Source: Ruminococcaceae bacterium UBA3710
GTDB lineage: Bacteria; Bacillota; Clostridia; Oscillospirales; Acutalibacteraceae
Assembly (NCBI GenBank): GCA_002371985.1
Contig: DFHZ01000164.1
Location: 1-5,705 of the forward strand
Reading direction: 5' to 3'
DNA length: 5,705 bases
The notes below the pieces were generated by a model. It did no database searches and was not told where the DNA came from. It worked only from the letters and a program-made list of their open reading frames with translations. Below, piece after piece: positions 1 to 5,493 of this stretch; position 1 is the first letter of the stretch; each line of letters opens with the position of its first letter. Position numbers and translations under genes: made by a program.

Positions 1-9
1 GTTTTTCAT
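1..9 (-). CDS. 5' end of a leftward gene (first three codons only), probably ArgR-controlled
   Basis: Only the start codon and two further codons (Met-Lys-Asn) lie in the window, so the product cannot be identified. The start is supported by an AAAGGAG ribosome binding site at 19-25, nine bases upstream, and by a consensus promoter at 45-73 pointing left. The two ARG-box-like operators in and above that promoter suggest, by inference, an arginine metabolism gene such as an argC, argG or argJ operon leader gene or an arginine transporter. The coding sequence itself gives no proof of this. Confidence 0.6.
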
Positions 10-18
10 AATGTTTTT

Positions 19-25
19 CTCCTTT
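19..25 (-). promoter_or_regulatory. Ribosome binding site of the left-edge gene
   Basis: Read on the minus strand this is AAAGGAG, nine bases before the ATG at 9-7. It is a strong Shine-Dalgarno match and is the main reason to accept a gene start so close to the window edge. Confidence 0.75.
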
Positions 26-44
26 GATTTTTGATTATGCATTG

Positions 45-73
45 ATTATAATGCATAAATATACATTTGTCAA
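45..73 (-). promoter_or_regulatory. Consensus sigma-A promoter of the left-edge gene
   Basis: On the minus strand there is a perfect -35 box TTGACA (73-68), a spacer of exactly 17 bases (67-51) and a perfect -10 box TATAAT (50-45). Transcription should start near position 38, giving a leader of about 29 bases that contains the ribosome binding site. Such a strong promoter usually needs a repressor, which fits the palindrome filling the spacer. This is a direct sequence match; activity is inferred. Confidence 0.88.
50..67. promoter_or_regulatory. ARG-box-like operator 1, inside the promoter spacer
   Basis: The 14-base core at 52-65, TGCATAAATATACA, fits the ArgR/AhrC ARG-box pattern TGNATWWWWATNCA at every position. 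Its flanks are AA and TT, as in an 18-base box. It lies between the -35 and -10 elements, so a bound protein would block RNA polymerase. The match to the ArgR family pattern comes from known E. coli and Bacillus consensus sites; binding here is inferred. Confidence 0.7.
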
Positions 74-80
74 GCATATT

Positions 81-98
81 TTTGCATAAATATACAAC
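81..98. promoter_or_regulatory. ARG-box-like operator 2, upstream of the -35 box
   Basis: The core at 83-96 is identical over 14 bases to that of operator 1. The centre-to-centre distance is 31 bp, close to three helical turns, so both sites face the same side of the DNA. E. coli ARG boxes are usually about 21 bp apart, so the geometry fits a hexamer contacting two boxes but with one extra turn between them. The exact repeat makes chance similarity unlikely in spite of the AT-rich setting. Confidence 0.66.
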
Positions 99-146
99 AA
101 AATGAATATTATTATCAAAGGATGTTTTATCAAATATGTACAAAAA

Positions 147-162
147 TGCATATTTTTATGCA
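147..162. repeat. Perfect inverted repeat with tetraloop; possible weak terminator
   Basis: Arms TGCATA and TATGCA flank a four-base TTTT loop (plus strand). Read leftward, the stem is followed by five T (146-142), so it could weakly end transcripts coming from the DUF4363 gene, whose stop is about 50 bases upstream. The stem has only six pairs, two of them G-C, so a stable terminator is doubtful. It resembles an ARG box but its half-sites are two bases too far apart. Confidence 0.35.
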
Positions 163-213
163 AAAAACGCGAATATGCGGGAAAATATGCATCAGATTTT
201 GAATAATATTCAT

Positions 214-579
214 TTAGAAAAGCACTTCAATACTAAATAAAGATTCATTTTCTATTTCTTTTAATTTATTTAAAGAAGTTTGTGCGTAAATATTGGCTTC
301 TTCGATTTTATTCTGCGAAAGATAGTAGTAGGCAAGATTGATGTTTTCTCTTATTTCGATTATTTTTTCCTTATATATATAATGTGTAAGTTTATCAAAA
401 CCGCTTTTGGTATCATTTGTTTTTATTGCCTTTTCTATTTCATTGTTTTTTATATGGCTTATGCAAGTTTCGAGTTTTTCCCTTTCGACCTTTACTGCAT
501 CTTTAGTAGCATAGTAACCGGAAAAATATATTACTCCTATCAAGCCTAACAGTATTAAGGCTGAAATCATTCTTCTCAT
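214..579 (-). CDS. DUF4363-family small membrane-anchored protein
   Basis: A 121-residue protein with one N-terminal membrane segment or uncleaved signal anchor (about residues 5-22, ISALILLGLIGVIYFSG) preceded by two arginines. A charged, helical, Lys/Glu-rich domain follows and probably lies outside the membrane. Residues about 80-110 (LAYYYLSQNKIEEANIYAQ) have a TPR-like helix-turn-helix look. Size, topology and position directly after a DUF421 gene match the DUF4363 family, whose function is unknown. The ATG overlaps the upstream stop by four bases (ATGA), and an AAGGAG site at 588-593 lies eight bases before it, so the start is secure and translation is likely coupled. Family assignment is from recall of the pattern and gene pairing, not a search. 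Confidence 0.78.
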   Translation of the reverse strand: MRRMISALILLGLIGVIYFSGYYATKDAVKVEREKLETCISHIKNNEIEKAIKTNDTKSGFDKLTHYIYKEKIIEIRENINLAYYYLSQNKIEEANIYAQTSLNKLKEIENESLFSIEVLF

Positions 580-1253
580 ATTCTGCTCTCCTTATCTATA
601 ATCGTATAATCGCCGTTGCGGTTAACAGTCATAAGAAAAACATTTTCAGGACTTTTGTTTTTGCTTTTTAAAATGGATGTTATTTTATCATAATTCATTG
701 ATAGATTTTTAAGAGATTCTTTTATTACTTTACCGTCGGTTATAACCGGCAACTGCAATGCTTCCTCTTTTCCCGAAATCTTCATATCCTTTCTTGTAAC
801 TGTTTGTGCGTCGGAATTTTTCAGAATGCTGAGACTGCCGTTGACTTCAAGAACTGCAAATGCTACATCTTTAATATCAAAAACATCTTTCTCTCTCAGT
901 AATTCAATCAGGTCCAAAACTGTCATTCTGACATCACGCATAGTTTGTTGGTCAATAACTCCGTTTTTAATTATTACGGCTGATTTTCCACTCATAAGTT
1001 GTCTGAATTTAAAAATTTTCATTGTAAGGATTGAAATGATAATCTCCAAGAATACAAGTACGAATATTGCTACAATACCTAAAAGTACAGGTTGATTTAT
1101 ATCTTGGAGCGGAATTGCCGCTATTTCGGATATAAGAAGTGTTATTACAAGTTCATTCGGTTGCATATCTCCGATTTGTCTTTTCCCCATTAGTCTTATA
1201 GCCAAAGTAACTACAATATAAATAATAACTGTTCTGAAAACTATAAATATCAT
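576..1253 (-). CDS. DUF421 domain-containing (YetF-like) membrane protein
   Basis: A 225-residue protein with three N-terminal hydrophobic segments (about 2-21, 35-48 and 55-78) and a cytoplasmic C-terminal domain. The family signature GKRQIGDMQPNEL is at residues 23-35, followed by SEIAAIPLQD at 42-51. The cytoplasmic part has the expected GKSAVIIKNGVID (89-101) and the LIELLREKDVFDIKDVAFAVLE stretch beginning near 115. Length is usual for YetF/YkjA/YrbG-type proteins of Firmicutes. The biochemical role is not established; relatives fused to DUF1657 occur in spore-formers and affect spore properties. The start has only a weak GGTGAT ribosome binding site (1264-1259) ending five bases upstream. 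It is first of a two-gene unit with the DUF4363 gene and is transcribed divergently from the CNNM genes. Confidence 0.9.
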   Translation of the reverse strand: MIFIVFRTVIIYIVVTLAIRLMGKRQIGDMQPNELVITLLISEIAAIPLQDINQPVLLGIVAIFVLVFLEIIISILTMKIFKFRQLMSGKSAVIIKNGVIDQQTMRDVRMTVLDLIELLREKDVFDIKDVAFAVLEVNGSLSILKNSDAQTVTRKDMKISGKEEALQLPVITDGKVIKESLKNLSMNYDKITSILKSKNKSPENVFLMTVNRNGDYTIIDKESRI

Positions 1254-1287
1254 AAAGTATCACCAAAAATATCATTTGCTTTTTTTC

Positions 1288-1316
1288 TTGCATTATTACT
1301 TGTGTTATGGTAAAAT
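1288..1316 (+). promoter_or_regulatory. Extended -10 promoter for the CNNM gene pair
   Basis: The -35 box is TTGCAT (1288-1293), the spacer is 17 bases, and the -10 box is TAAAAT (1311-1316) preceded by TG at 1308-1309 in the extended -10 position. Transcription would begin near 1323, about 24 bases before the start codon. Each box is close to, but not identical with, the sigma-A consensus. Confidence 0.7.
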
Positions 1317-1333
1317 GAAAAAAATAATATAAT

Positions 1334-1338
1334 AGGAG
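1334..1338 (+). promoter_or_regulatory. Ribosome binding site of the first CNNM gene
   Basis: AGGAG eight bases before the ATG at 1347 fixes that start. Confidence 0.8.
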
Positions 1339-1346
1339 TTGGTAAA

Positions 1347-2360
1347 ATGGACGACCCGGGGAGTAGTATTATACTCTATATAGCGCTTATAATTTGTTGT
1401 GCTTATTTTTCGGGTACTGAAATCTCATTGGCATCGGTCAATAGAATTCATATTATCAGTATGTCGTCAAAAGGTGTCAAGGGTGCCGATAATGTACTTA
1501 AGGTGCTTGATAATTTTGATGAGGCGCTTTCGGTCTTGCTAATAGGCAATAATATTTCAAGTATTGCGATTGCAACCCTTTCGGTTGTTATTGCAACAAG
1601 AATTTTCGGAAGCGGATATGTCAGTGTTGCTACATTTATAACTTCTTTTATAATATTTCTTTTCGGCGAGATGCTGCCGAAAAGTTTTGCGAGATCATGC
1701 AATGAAAAATTTGCTTTAAAAGCGGCAGGACTTTTACTGTTTCTAATGAAACTGTTTAAGCCCCTGTCTTTTTTGCTGTCTAAAATAGGTAATATGGCAG
1801 TTAAACTATTTAAGAATAATTCTGAAGGTGAAGATGTAACACTTACCGAAGACGAATTGACCGATATTGTTGAAAGTATATCCGATAACGAGAATTTTGA
1901 TAAGGAAACAGGGGACCTTGTAAAATCAGCATTAAAGTTTTCTAATTCCACTGTAAACGAAGTGCTTGTTAAATGGGACGAAGTTTTAAAGATAAGCACT
2001 AATCTTAAAACAAAACAAATTCTTGAAATAATTAAATCTACGGGACATTCCCGTATACCCGTCGTTGACAGAAACGGTGATATTAAAGGAATTTTGCAGA
2101 TAAGAAAATTTCTTAAAGCATATTTAAGTAAAAAACAAAATATTGTATTGGCGAGTGTTTTGGATTACCCTTATTTTGCGAAAAATGATGTTCCTCTTGA
2201 CGATTTGCTTACGCAAATGAGTAATCACAGAAGAAATCTTGCAATAATAAAGAATGATAATTCGGAAATTTTGGGAATAGTAACCGTCGAGGATATATTG
2301 GAAGAATTAGTCGGCGAAATATATGACGAAGACGAAAAGGCAGGTGCTTTGAATGTCTGA
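1347..2360 (+). CDS. CNNM/CBS membrane protein, short and degenerate (CorC/HlyC family)
   Basis: A 337-residue member of the CNNM (DUF21) plus CBS-pair family, which includes CorC and the MpfA Mg2+ exporters. The membrane domain spans about residues 7-150 with the motifs SGTEIS (22-27), GNNISS (67-72) and GEMLPK (107-112). An acidic helical linker follows (about 160-195), then two CBS domains (about 200-330) ending in VEDILEELVGEIYDE. Compared with the gene that follows, three things are unusual. The CorC_HlyC C-terminal domain is absent. The TPRxD-type motif at the start of CBS1 is replaced by VKWDE (208-212). The DEYGG motif of CBS2 is replaced by NDNSE. The second Asn of the GNxxxN membrane motif is Ser72. 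It may be a regulatory or partner subunit rather than an independent transporter; that is inference. It overlaps the next gene by eight bases. Confidence 0.88.
   Translation: MDDPGSSIILYIALIICCAYFSGTEISLASVNRIHIISMSSKGVKGADNVLKVLDNFDEALSVLLIGNNISSIAIATLSVVIATRIFGSGYVSVATFITSFIIFLFGEMLPKSFARSCNEKFALKAAGLLLFLMKLFKPLSFLLSKIGNMAVKLFKNNSEGEDVTLTEDELTDIVESISDNENFDKETGDLVKSALKFSNSTVNEVLVKWDEVLKISTNLKTKQILEIIKSTGHSRIPVVDRNGDIKGILQIRKFLKAYLSKKQNIVLASVLDYPYFAKNDVPLDDLLTQMSNHRRNLAIIKNDNSEILGIVTVEDILEELVGEIYDEDEKAGALNV
2342..2346 (+). promoter_or_regulatory. Ribosome binding site of the second CNNM gene, inside the first
   Basis: AGGTG lies six bases before the ATG at 2353 and within the last codons of the preceding gene. 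This supports the eight-base overlap and translational coupling of the pair. Confidence 0.6.
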
Positions 2361-3627
2361 ACTTTTCTCTTATTTAAGTATTCCTGTTTTGCTTTTGTTT
2401 TCCGCCTTCTTTTCTGCAAGTGAAATAGCCTTTGCAAGTGTCAGTTCGTTAAGACTGAAATCTATGCAAAAGGAAAAACAAAACATATCGAGTTTTCTGG
2501 CCCTTAAAATTCATAATGATTATCAGAATGTTTTAAGTTCAATAGTGGTCGGTAATACTCTTGTAAATATTGCTGCTTCGTCTATTGCAACGGTTATTAT
2601 TATAAATTTGTTCGGCGATAAAAGGGCATATATTTCTACGATAATTATGACCGTTCTGGTTCTGGTTTTCGGCGAGGTTGTGCCGAAAGTTGTTGCAAAA
2701 GCCTTTCCTGATAAGTTTTCGGTTTTCTTTGCAGTACCGCTTTATGTTATTTCGTTCATTTTAAGACCGTTGACATTTATTTTTATATGGTTTATAAATA
2801 TTGTTTCAAAGTTATGGGAAAATAATGCAACTGATAATGAGTCGGTTACCGAAGACGATTTGGAAAACATAATTGATATTGTCGAAGACGAAGGGGTACT
2901 TGACGAGGGTCAGGCTGACCTTCTTCAAAGTGCTTTGGAATTTGACGATGTATGTGCTTATGAAATCATAACTCCCCGCATTGATATGGAAGCCATTGAT
3001 ATTCACGACCCGTTCGAAAAAAATCTGAAAAAGATATACGAGTCCGATTATTCAAGAATTCCCGTGTACGAAGATACTCCCGATAATATTATCGGAATAC
3101 TTTATACAAATCATTTGCTTAAAGAATTGGTTGATAACGAAAAGGTGAGTATCAGAAAACTTCTATTGCCAACTGTTTTTGTCCATAAAACAATGCCTCT
3201 TCCGGATGTTCTTGAAAAAATGAAAGAGAGCAAATGCCATATGGTTGTTGTGCTTGATGAGTACGGCGGTACAATGGGCATTATAACAATGGAAGATGTT
3301 TTAGAGCAACTTGTCGGCGAAATATTCGACGAAAGCGACGATATTGAAAGGGAATTTATTTGTATCGACGATAATCATTTTGAGGCAATAGGAGATATGC
3401 GGCTTGCCGATTTCTTTGACGAATTTGATATTGATATTGAAGACGACGAAGAATTTGAAAACGATAATTTTACCGTAGGCGGATTTGTTACAACTATGCT
3501 TGAAGGTGATACGGAAATCGGCAACAGTTTTAATTATAAAGATTTGCGTATAACAATTCTTGAAGCAGACGATAAGAGGGTAGACCGAGTATCCGTCGAA
3601 GTTCTTGAAGAGGAAACAGAAGAATAA
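2353..3627 (+). CDS. CNNM/CBS/CorC_HlyC-domain transporter, MpfA/HlyC-like
   Basis: A full-length, 424-residue membrane protein of the CNNM family, best read as a divalent cation (Mg2+) efflux or homeostasis protein; older annotations call it hemolysin. The membrane domain (about 5-150) carries SASEIAFAS (21-29), GNTLVN (67-72) and GEVVPK (107-112), containing the polar and acidic residues expected to line the ion site. CBS1 begins at ITPRID (206-211) and has SRIPVYED. CBS2 contains VVVLDEYGGTMGIITMEDVLEQLVGE. These features are canonical for nucleotide-binding CBS pairs. The C-terminal CorC_HlyC domain (about 335-424) includes VGGFV and a notably acidic stretch encoded near 3420-3468. It is translated from a site inside the preceding paralogue and probably co-expressed with it. 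Metal specificity is inferred from family knowledge. Confidence 0.93.
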   Translation: MSELFSYLSIPVLLLFSAFFSASEIAFASVSSLRLKSMQKEKQNISSFLALKIHNDYQNVLSSIVVGNTLVNIAASSIATVIIINLFGDKRAYISTIIMTVLVLVFGEVVPKVVAKAFPDKFSVFFAVPLYVISFILRPLTFIFIWFINIVSKLWENNATDNESVTEDDLENIIDIVEDEGVLDEGQADLLQSALEFDDVCAYEIITPRIDMEAIDIHDPFEKNLKKIYESDYSRIPVYEDTPDNIIGILYTNHLLKELVDNEKVSIRKLLLPTVFVHKTMPLPDVLEKMKESKCHMVVVLDEYGGTMGIITMEDVLEQLVGEIFDESDDIEREFICIDDNHFEAIGDMRLADFFDEFDIDIEDDEEFENDNFTVGGFVTTMLEGDTEIGNSFNYKDLRITILEADDKRVDRVSVEVLEEETEE

Positions 3628-3628
3628 A

Positions 3629-3666
3629 AAACCGGCTGTTACAACGAGTAGTGTAACAGCCGGTTT
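3629..3666. terminator. Shared terminator between converging operons
   Basis: A perfect 15-base-pair stem (3629-3643 with 3652-3666) around an eight-base loop, lying two bases after the stop of the CNNM gene. Read leftward it ends in a run of six T, making a strong intrinsic terminator for upp, whose stop is about 20 bases upstream. Read rightward the T run is only three long, so termination of the CNNM transcript may be less efficient. Confidence 0.92.
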
Positions 3667-3686
3667 CATATCTGAATTTATAATAA

Positions 3687-4319
3687 TTAAAGAGTACCGA
3701 AAATACGGTCTCCTGCATCACCGAGACCAGGAACAATGTAGCAATGTTCGTTAAGATGATCGTCAAGACCTGCACAGTATACAGGTACATCCGGATGAGC
3801 CTTTGTGAAGGCTTCAAGTCCTTCGGGTGCCGCAATTATGCACATAAACTTAATTCTTTTTGGATTAAATTCTTTAATTCTTGTAACCGCATCAATAGCA
3901 CTTCCTCCGGTTGCAAGCATTGGGTCAAGGAGAAATACATCACGCTCTTCTAAATCAGAAGGTAATTTGCAGTAATAATCAACAGGCTTGTGAGTTTCAG
4001 GATCACGGTACATACCGATATGTCCTATACGGCAAGAGGGGATCAGACTTGTAATTCCGTCAACCATACCAAGACCTGCTCTGAGAATAGGAACAATAGC
4101 CATCTTTCTGCCGTCTAACTGTTTTGCATGGGCTATGTCTATAGGTGTTTTAACATCTACATCTTTAAGAGGTAAATCTCTTGTAGATTCGTAACACATA
4201 AGCATAGCAATCTCGCTTATAAGTTCACGGAACTGCTTAGTACCTGTTGTTTCATCACGAAGAATAGAAAGTTTGTGCTGAATTAACGGGTGATCCATAA
4301 TAAATACATTTTTTTCCAT
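3687..4319 (-). CDS. upp: Uracil phosphoribosyltransferase
   Basis: The enzyme converts uracil and PRPP into UMP and pyrophosphate in cytosolic pyrimidine salvage. At 210 residues it has the usual length. Hallmarks visible are HPLIQHKL (10-17), ILRAGLGM (78-85), the PRPP-binding loop [10 protein letters not shown] (132-141) and the uracil-binding C-terminus [17 protein letters not shown]. The start is fixed by an AAGGAG ribosome binding site at 4328-4333, eight bases upstream, which overlaps the stop codon of rpiB. The gap to rpiB is 12 bases, so the two are cotranscribed. It is the last gene of the leftward operon and ends just before the shared terminator. Nothing is missing or unusual in the sequence. 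Confidence 0.97.
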   Translation of the reverse strand: MEKNVFIMDHPLIQHKLSILRDETTGTKQFRELISEIAMLMCYESTRDLPLKDVDVKTPIDIAHAKQLDGRKMAIVPILRAGLGMVDGITSLIPSCRIGHIGMYRDPETHKPVDYYCKLPSDLEERDVFLLDPMLATGGSAIDAVTRIKEFNPKRIKFMCIIAAPEGLEAFTKAHPDVPVYCAGLDDHLNEHCYIVPGLGDAGDRIFGTL

Positions 4320-4327
4320 TTTGTTTT

Positions 4328-4333
4328 CTCCTT
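4328..4333 (-). promoter_or_regulatory. Ribosome binding site of upp, overlapping the rpiB stop
   Basis: AAGGAG on the minus strand, eight bases before the ATG. Its first two bases are part of the rpiB TAA stop (4334-4332), which suggests translational coupling. Confidence 0.75.
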
Positions 4334-4775
4334 ACTGATTTTTTTCAATTTCTGCTATTTTATCTATTCTCCTTTGATGGCGGTCGCCTTCAAAAGGAGT
4401 ATCAATAAACAAATCTACGAGTTCAAGTGCGGTGCCTACACCTATAACTCTTCCACCAAGACACAAAACATTAGAGTTGTTGTGCATTCTTGTATATTTT
4501 GCTGAAAAATGTTCACTGCAAGCGGCTGCACGAATACCTTTAACCTTATTTGCGGCTATTGACATTCCAATGCCCGTTCCGCAAACTAAAATGCCGAGTT
4601 CGTGCTCTCCTGATGTTATTGCAGAAGTAACCTTAACGGCAATATCAGGATAGTCAACCGATTTTTGTTCGTAGATACCGAAATCCGTAACTTCAAATCC
4701 TCTTGACTTTAAATGCTCGACAATAGCATTCTTGTGTTCAAGACCTCCGTGGTCGCAACCGACAGCAATTTTCAT
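4332..4775 (-). CDS. rpiB: Ribose-5-phosphate isomerase B
   Basis: Interconverts ribose 5-phosphate and ribulose 5-phosphate in the pentose phosphate pathway; some relatives act on allose or galactose phosphates. From this start the protein has 147 residues. It opens with MKIAVGCDHGG (Asp8, His9), has the active-site Cys65 in CGTGIG (65-70), the HNNSN motif and LGGRVIG. An in-frame upstream ATG at 4796 would add seven residues (MKRRFKF). I prefer 4775 because AGAAGG at 4790-4785 is well placed before it, the family starts at MKIA, and the longer form has no good ribosome binding site and would overlap tsaB. RpiB versus a LacA/LacB sugar isomerase: the lone gene, full CGTGIG motif and context beside upp favour RpiB. 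Confidence 0.93.
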   Translation of the reverse strand: MKIAVGCDHGGLEHKNAIVEHLKSRGFEVTDFGIYEQKSVDYPDIAVKVTSAITSGEHELGILVCGTGIGMSIAANKVKGIRAAACSEHFSAKYTRMHNNSNVLCLGGRVIGVGTALELVDLFIDTPFEGDRHQRRIDKIAEIEKNQ

Positions 4776-4779
4776 AAAT

Positions 4780-5493
4780 TTAAACCTTCTTTTCATTATT
4801 TGCTTTTAATTCTCTTTCCGCCTGCGGTAATCTGAGATAAACAGGCATAAGTTCAGCAGGGGAAATAACATTGTTTTTGTTAAACAGATTACAGGACATA
4901 ATCCCTACACCGACAGCAGATTGATATTTCAAGTTTTCACTTGGCATTTTTATATTTTTGAAATCTCTAATGTGTTCTTGTAATACATCAGAGCCGTCGC
5001 CGCAAATAACGATATTATCGTGAATAGATTGGAGTTCGGTTTTCAGTTCGTCAATAAGTATGGCACGGTCTTGACAGAGCCTTACAACTTTTCCGTCTTT
5101 GACCTTAAACAAGGCATTATAAAGTTGATTGCATCTTGCATCCATAACGGCACATACCGTAATATCTTCGCTCAAAAACATATAAGCCATTGCTTCAAGT
5201 GTAGAAATTGGTACGCAGGGTAGATTTCTCGGAGTGGCAAGTCCTTTTGCAATGCTTATTCCGATGCGGATACCCGTAAATGAACCCGGACCCACCGAAA
5301 CCGAAATACCGTCAATATCATTTATTGACAACATAGAAGATTTAAGTGTAGACTCAACCATAGGCAGTAAAGTTTGCGAATGTGTAAGTTTTACATTGAC
5401 AAAACTACTTGCTATAATTTTACCATTCTCAATTACAGCGACGCTTGCAGGGGAAGCCGAACATTCAATAGATAAAATTTTCAATGCTTTCAC
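4780..5493 (-). CDS. tsaB: tRNA threonylcarbamoyladenosine biosynthesis protein TsaB
   Basis: TsaB (YeaZ) is the scaffold partner of TsaD in forming t6A at position 37 of ANN-decoding tRNAs, with TsaE as ATPase. The 237 residues show the ASKHA-fold N-terminus KILSIECSASPASVAV (5-20), the THSQTLLPM segment (37-45), the signature GPGSFTGIRIG (68-78) and the usual C-terminal YLRLPQAERE. The common IDTS of the first strand is IECS here. The start is GTG (5493-5491), overlapping the tsaE stop as GTGA. A TTG at 5484 would give MKILSIE, closer to the family start, and the AAAGG at 5500-5496 is two bases from GTG but eleven from TTG, so the exact start is uncertain. TsaB lacks the metal-binding residues of TsaD, as is normal. 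Confidence 0.95.
   Translation of the reverse strand: MKALKILSIECSASPASVAVIENGKIIASSFVNVKLTHSQTLLPMVESTLKSSMLSINDIDGISVSVGPGSFTGIRIGISIAKGLATPRNLPCVPISTLEAMAYMFLSEDITVCAVMDARCNQLYNALFKVKDGKVVRLCQDRAILIDELKTELQSIHDNIVICGDGSDVLQEHIRDFKNIKMPSENLKYQSAVGVGIMSCNLFNKNNVISPAELMPVYLRLPQAERELKANNEKKV

Larger units (their letters stand above)
1254..1346. other. Divergent intergenic region
   Basis: This 93-bp gap separates the leftward DUF421 unit from the rightward CNNM unit and must hold promoters for both. A convincing promoter is visible only for the rightward genes (1288-1316). Leftward I see only poor candidates, such as an AATAAT-like -10 near 1293-1298 with no good -35. No long palindrome or riboswitch-like fold is visible, and the rightward leader is too short for a Mg2+ riboswitch. 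Confidence 0.6.

Noticed and set aside
1..213. CRISPR-like or mobile-element repeats in the left region because of repeated GCATA words
   Set aside because: There are only two exact 14-base copies, no regular spacers of CRISPR length, and the copies sit at a promoter as palindromes, which fits operators better.
280..549. Rightward 89-codon Phe/Tyr-rich open frame opposite the DUF4363 gene
   Set aside because: The composition is what the complement of a Lys/Glu/Asn-rich gene gives, and the opposite gene has a coupled start and good ribosome binding site.
826..1095. Rightward 89-codon open frame opposite the DUF421 gene
   Set aside because: It lies fully inside the antisense of a conserved coding region and its product resembles no family I know.
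1261..1346. Possible Mg2+-sensing riboswitch ahead of the CNNM genes
   Set aside because: The promoter at 1288-1316 leaves a leader of only about 24 bases, too short for an M-box or similar fold, and no such structure is visible.
1448..1999. Leftward 183-codon open frame opposite the first CNNM gene
   Set aside because: It is antisense to a clearly recognised gene, its Ser/Leu-rich composition reflects the complement of the real frame, and it has no recognisable motif or good ribosome binding site.
3301..3835. Two leftward open frames (3301-3669 and 3530-3835) crossing the terminator
   Set aside because: Both run through the strong hairpin and are antisense to the CNNM gene or in the wrong frame of upp, without motifs.
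4776..4796. Seven-residue N-terminal extension of rpiB from the ATG at 4796
   Set aside because: It has no suitable ribosome binding site, overlaps the end of tsaB, and the family begins at the second methionine.
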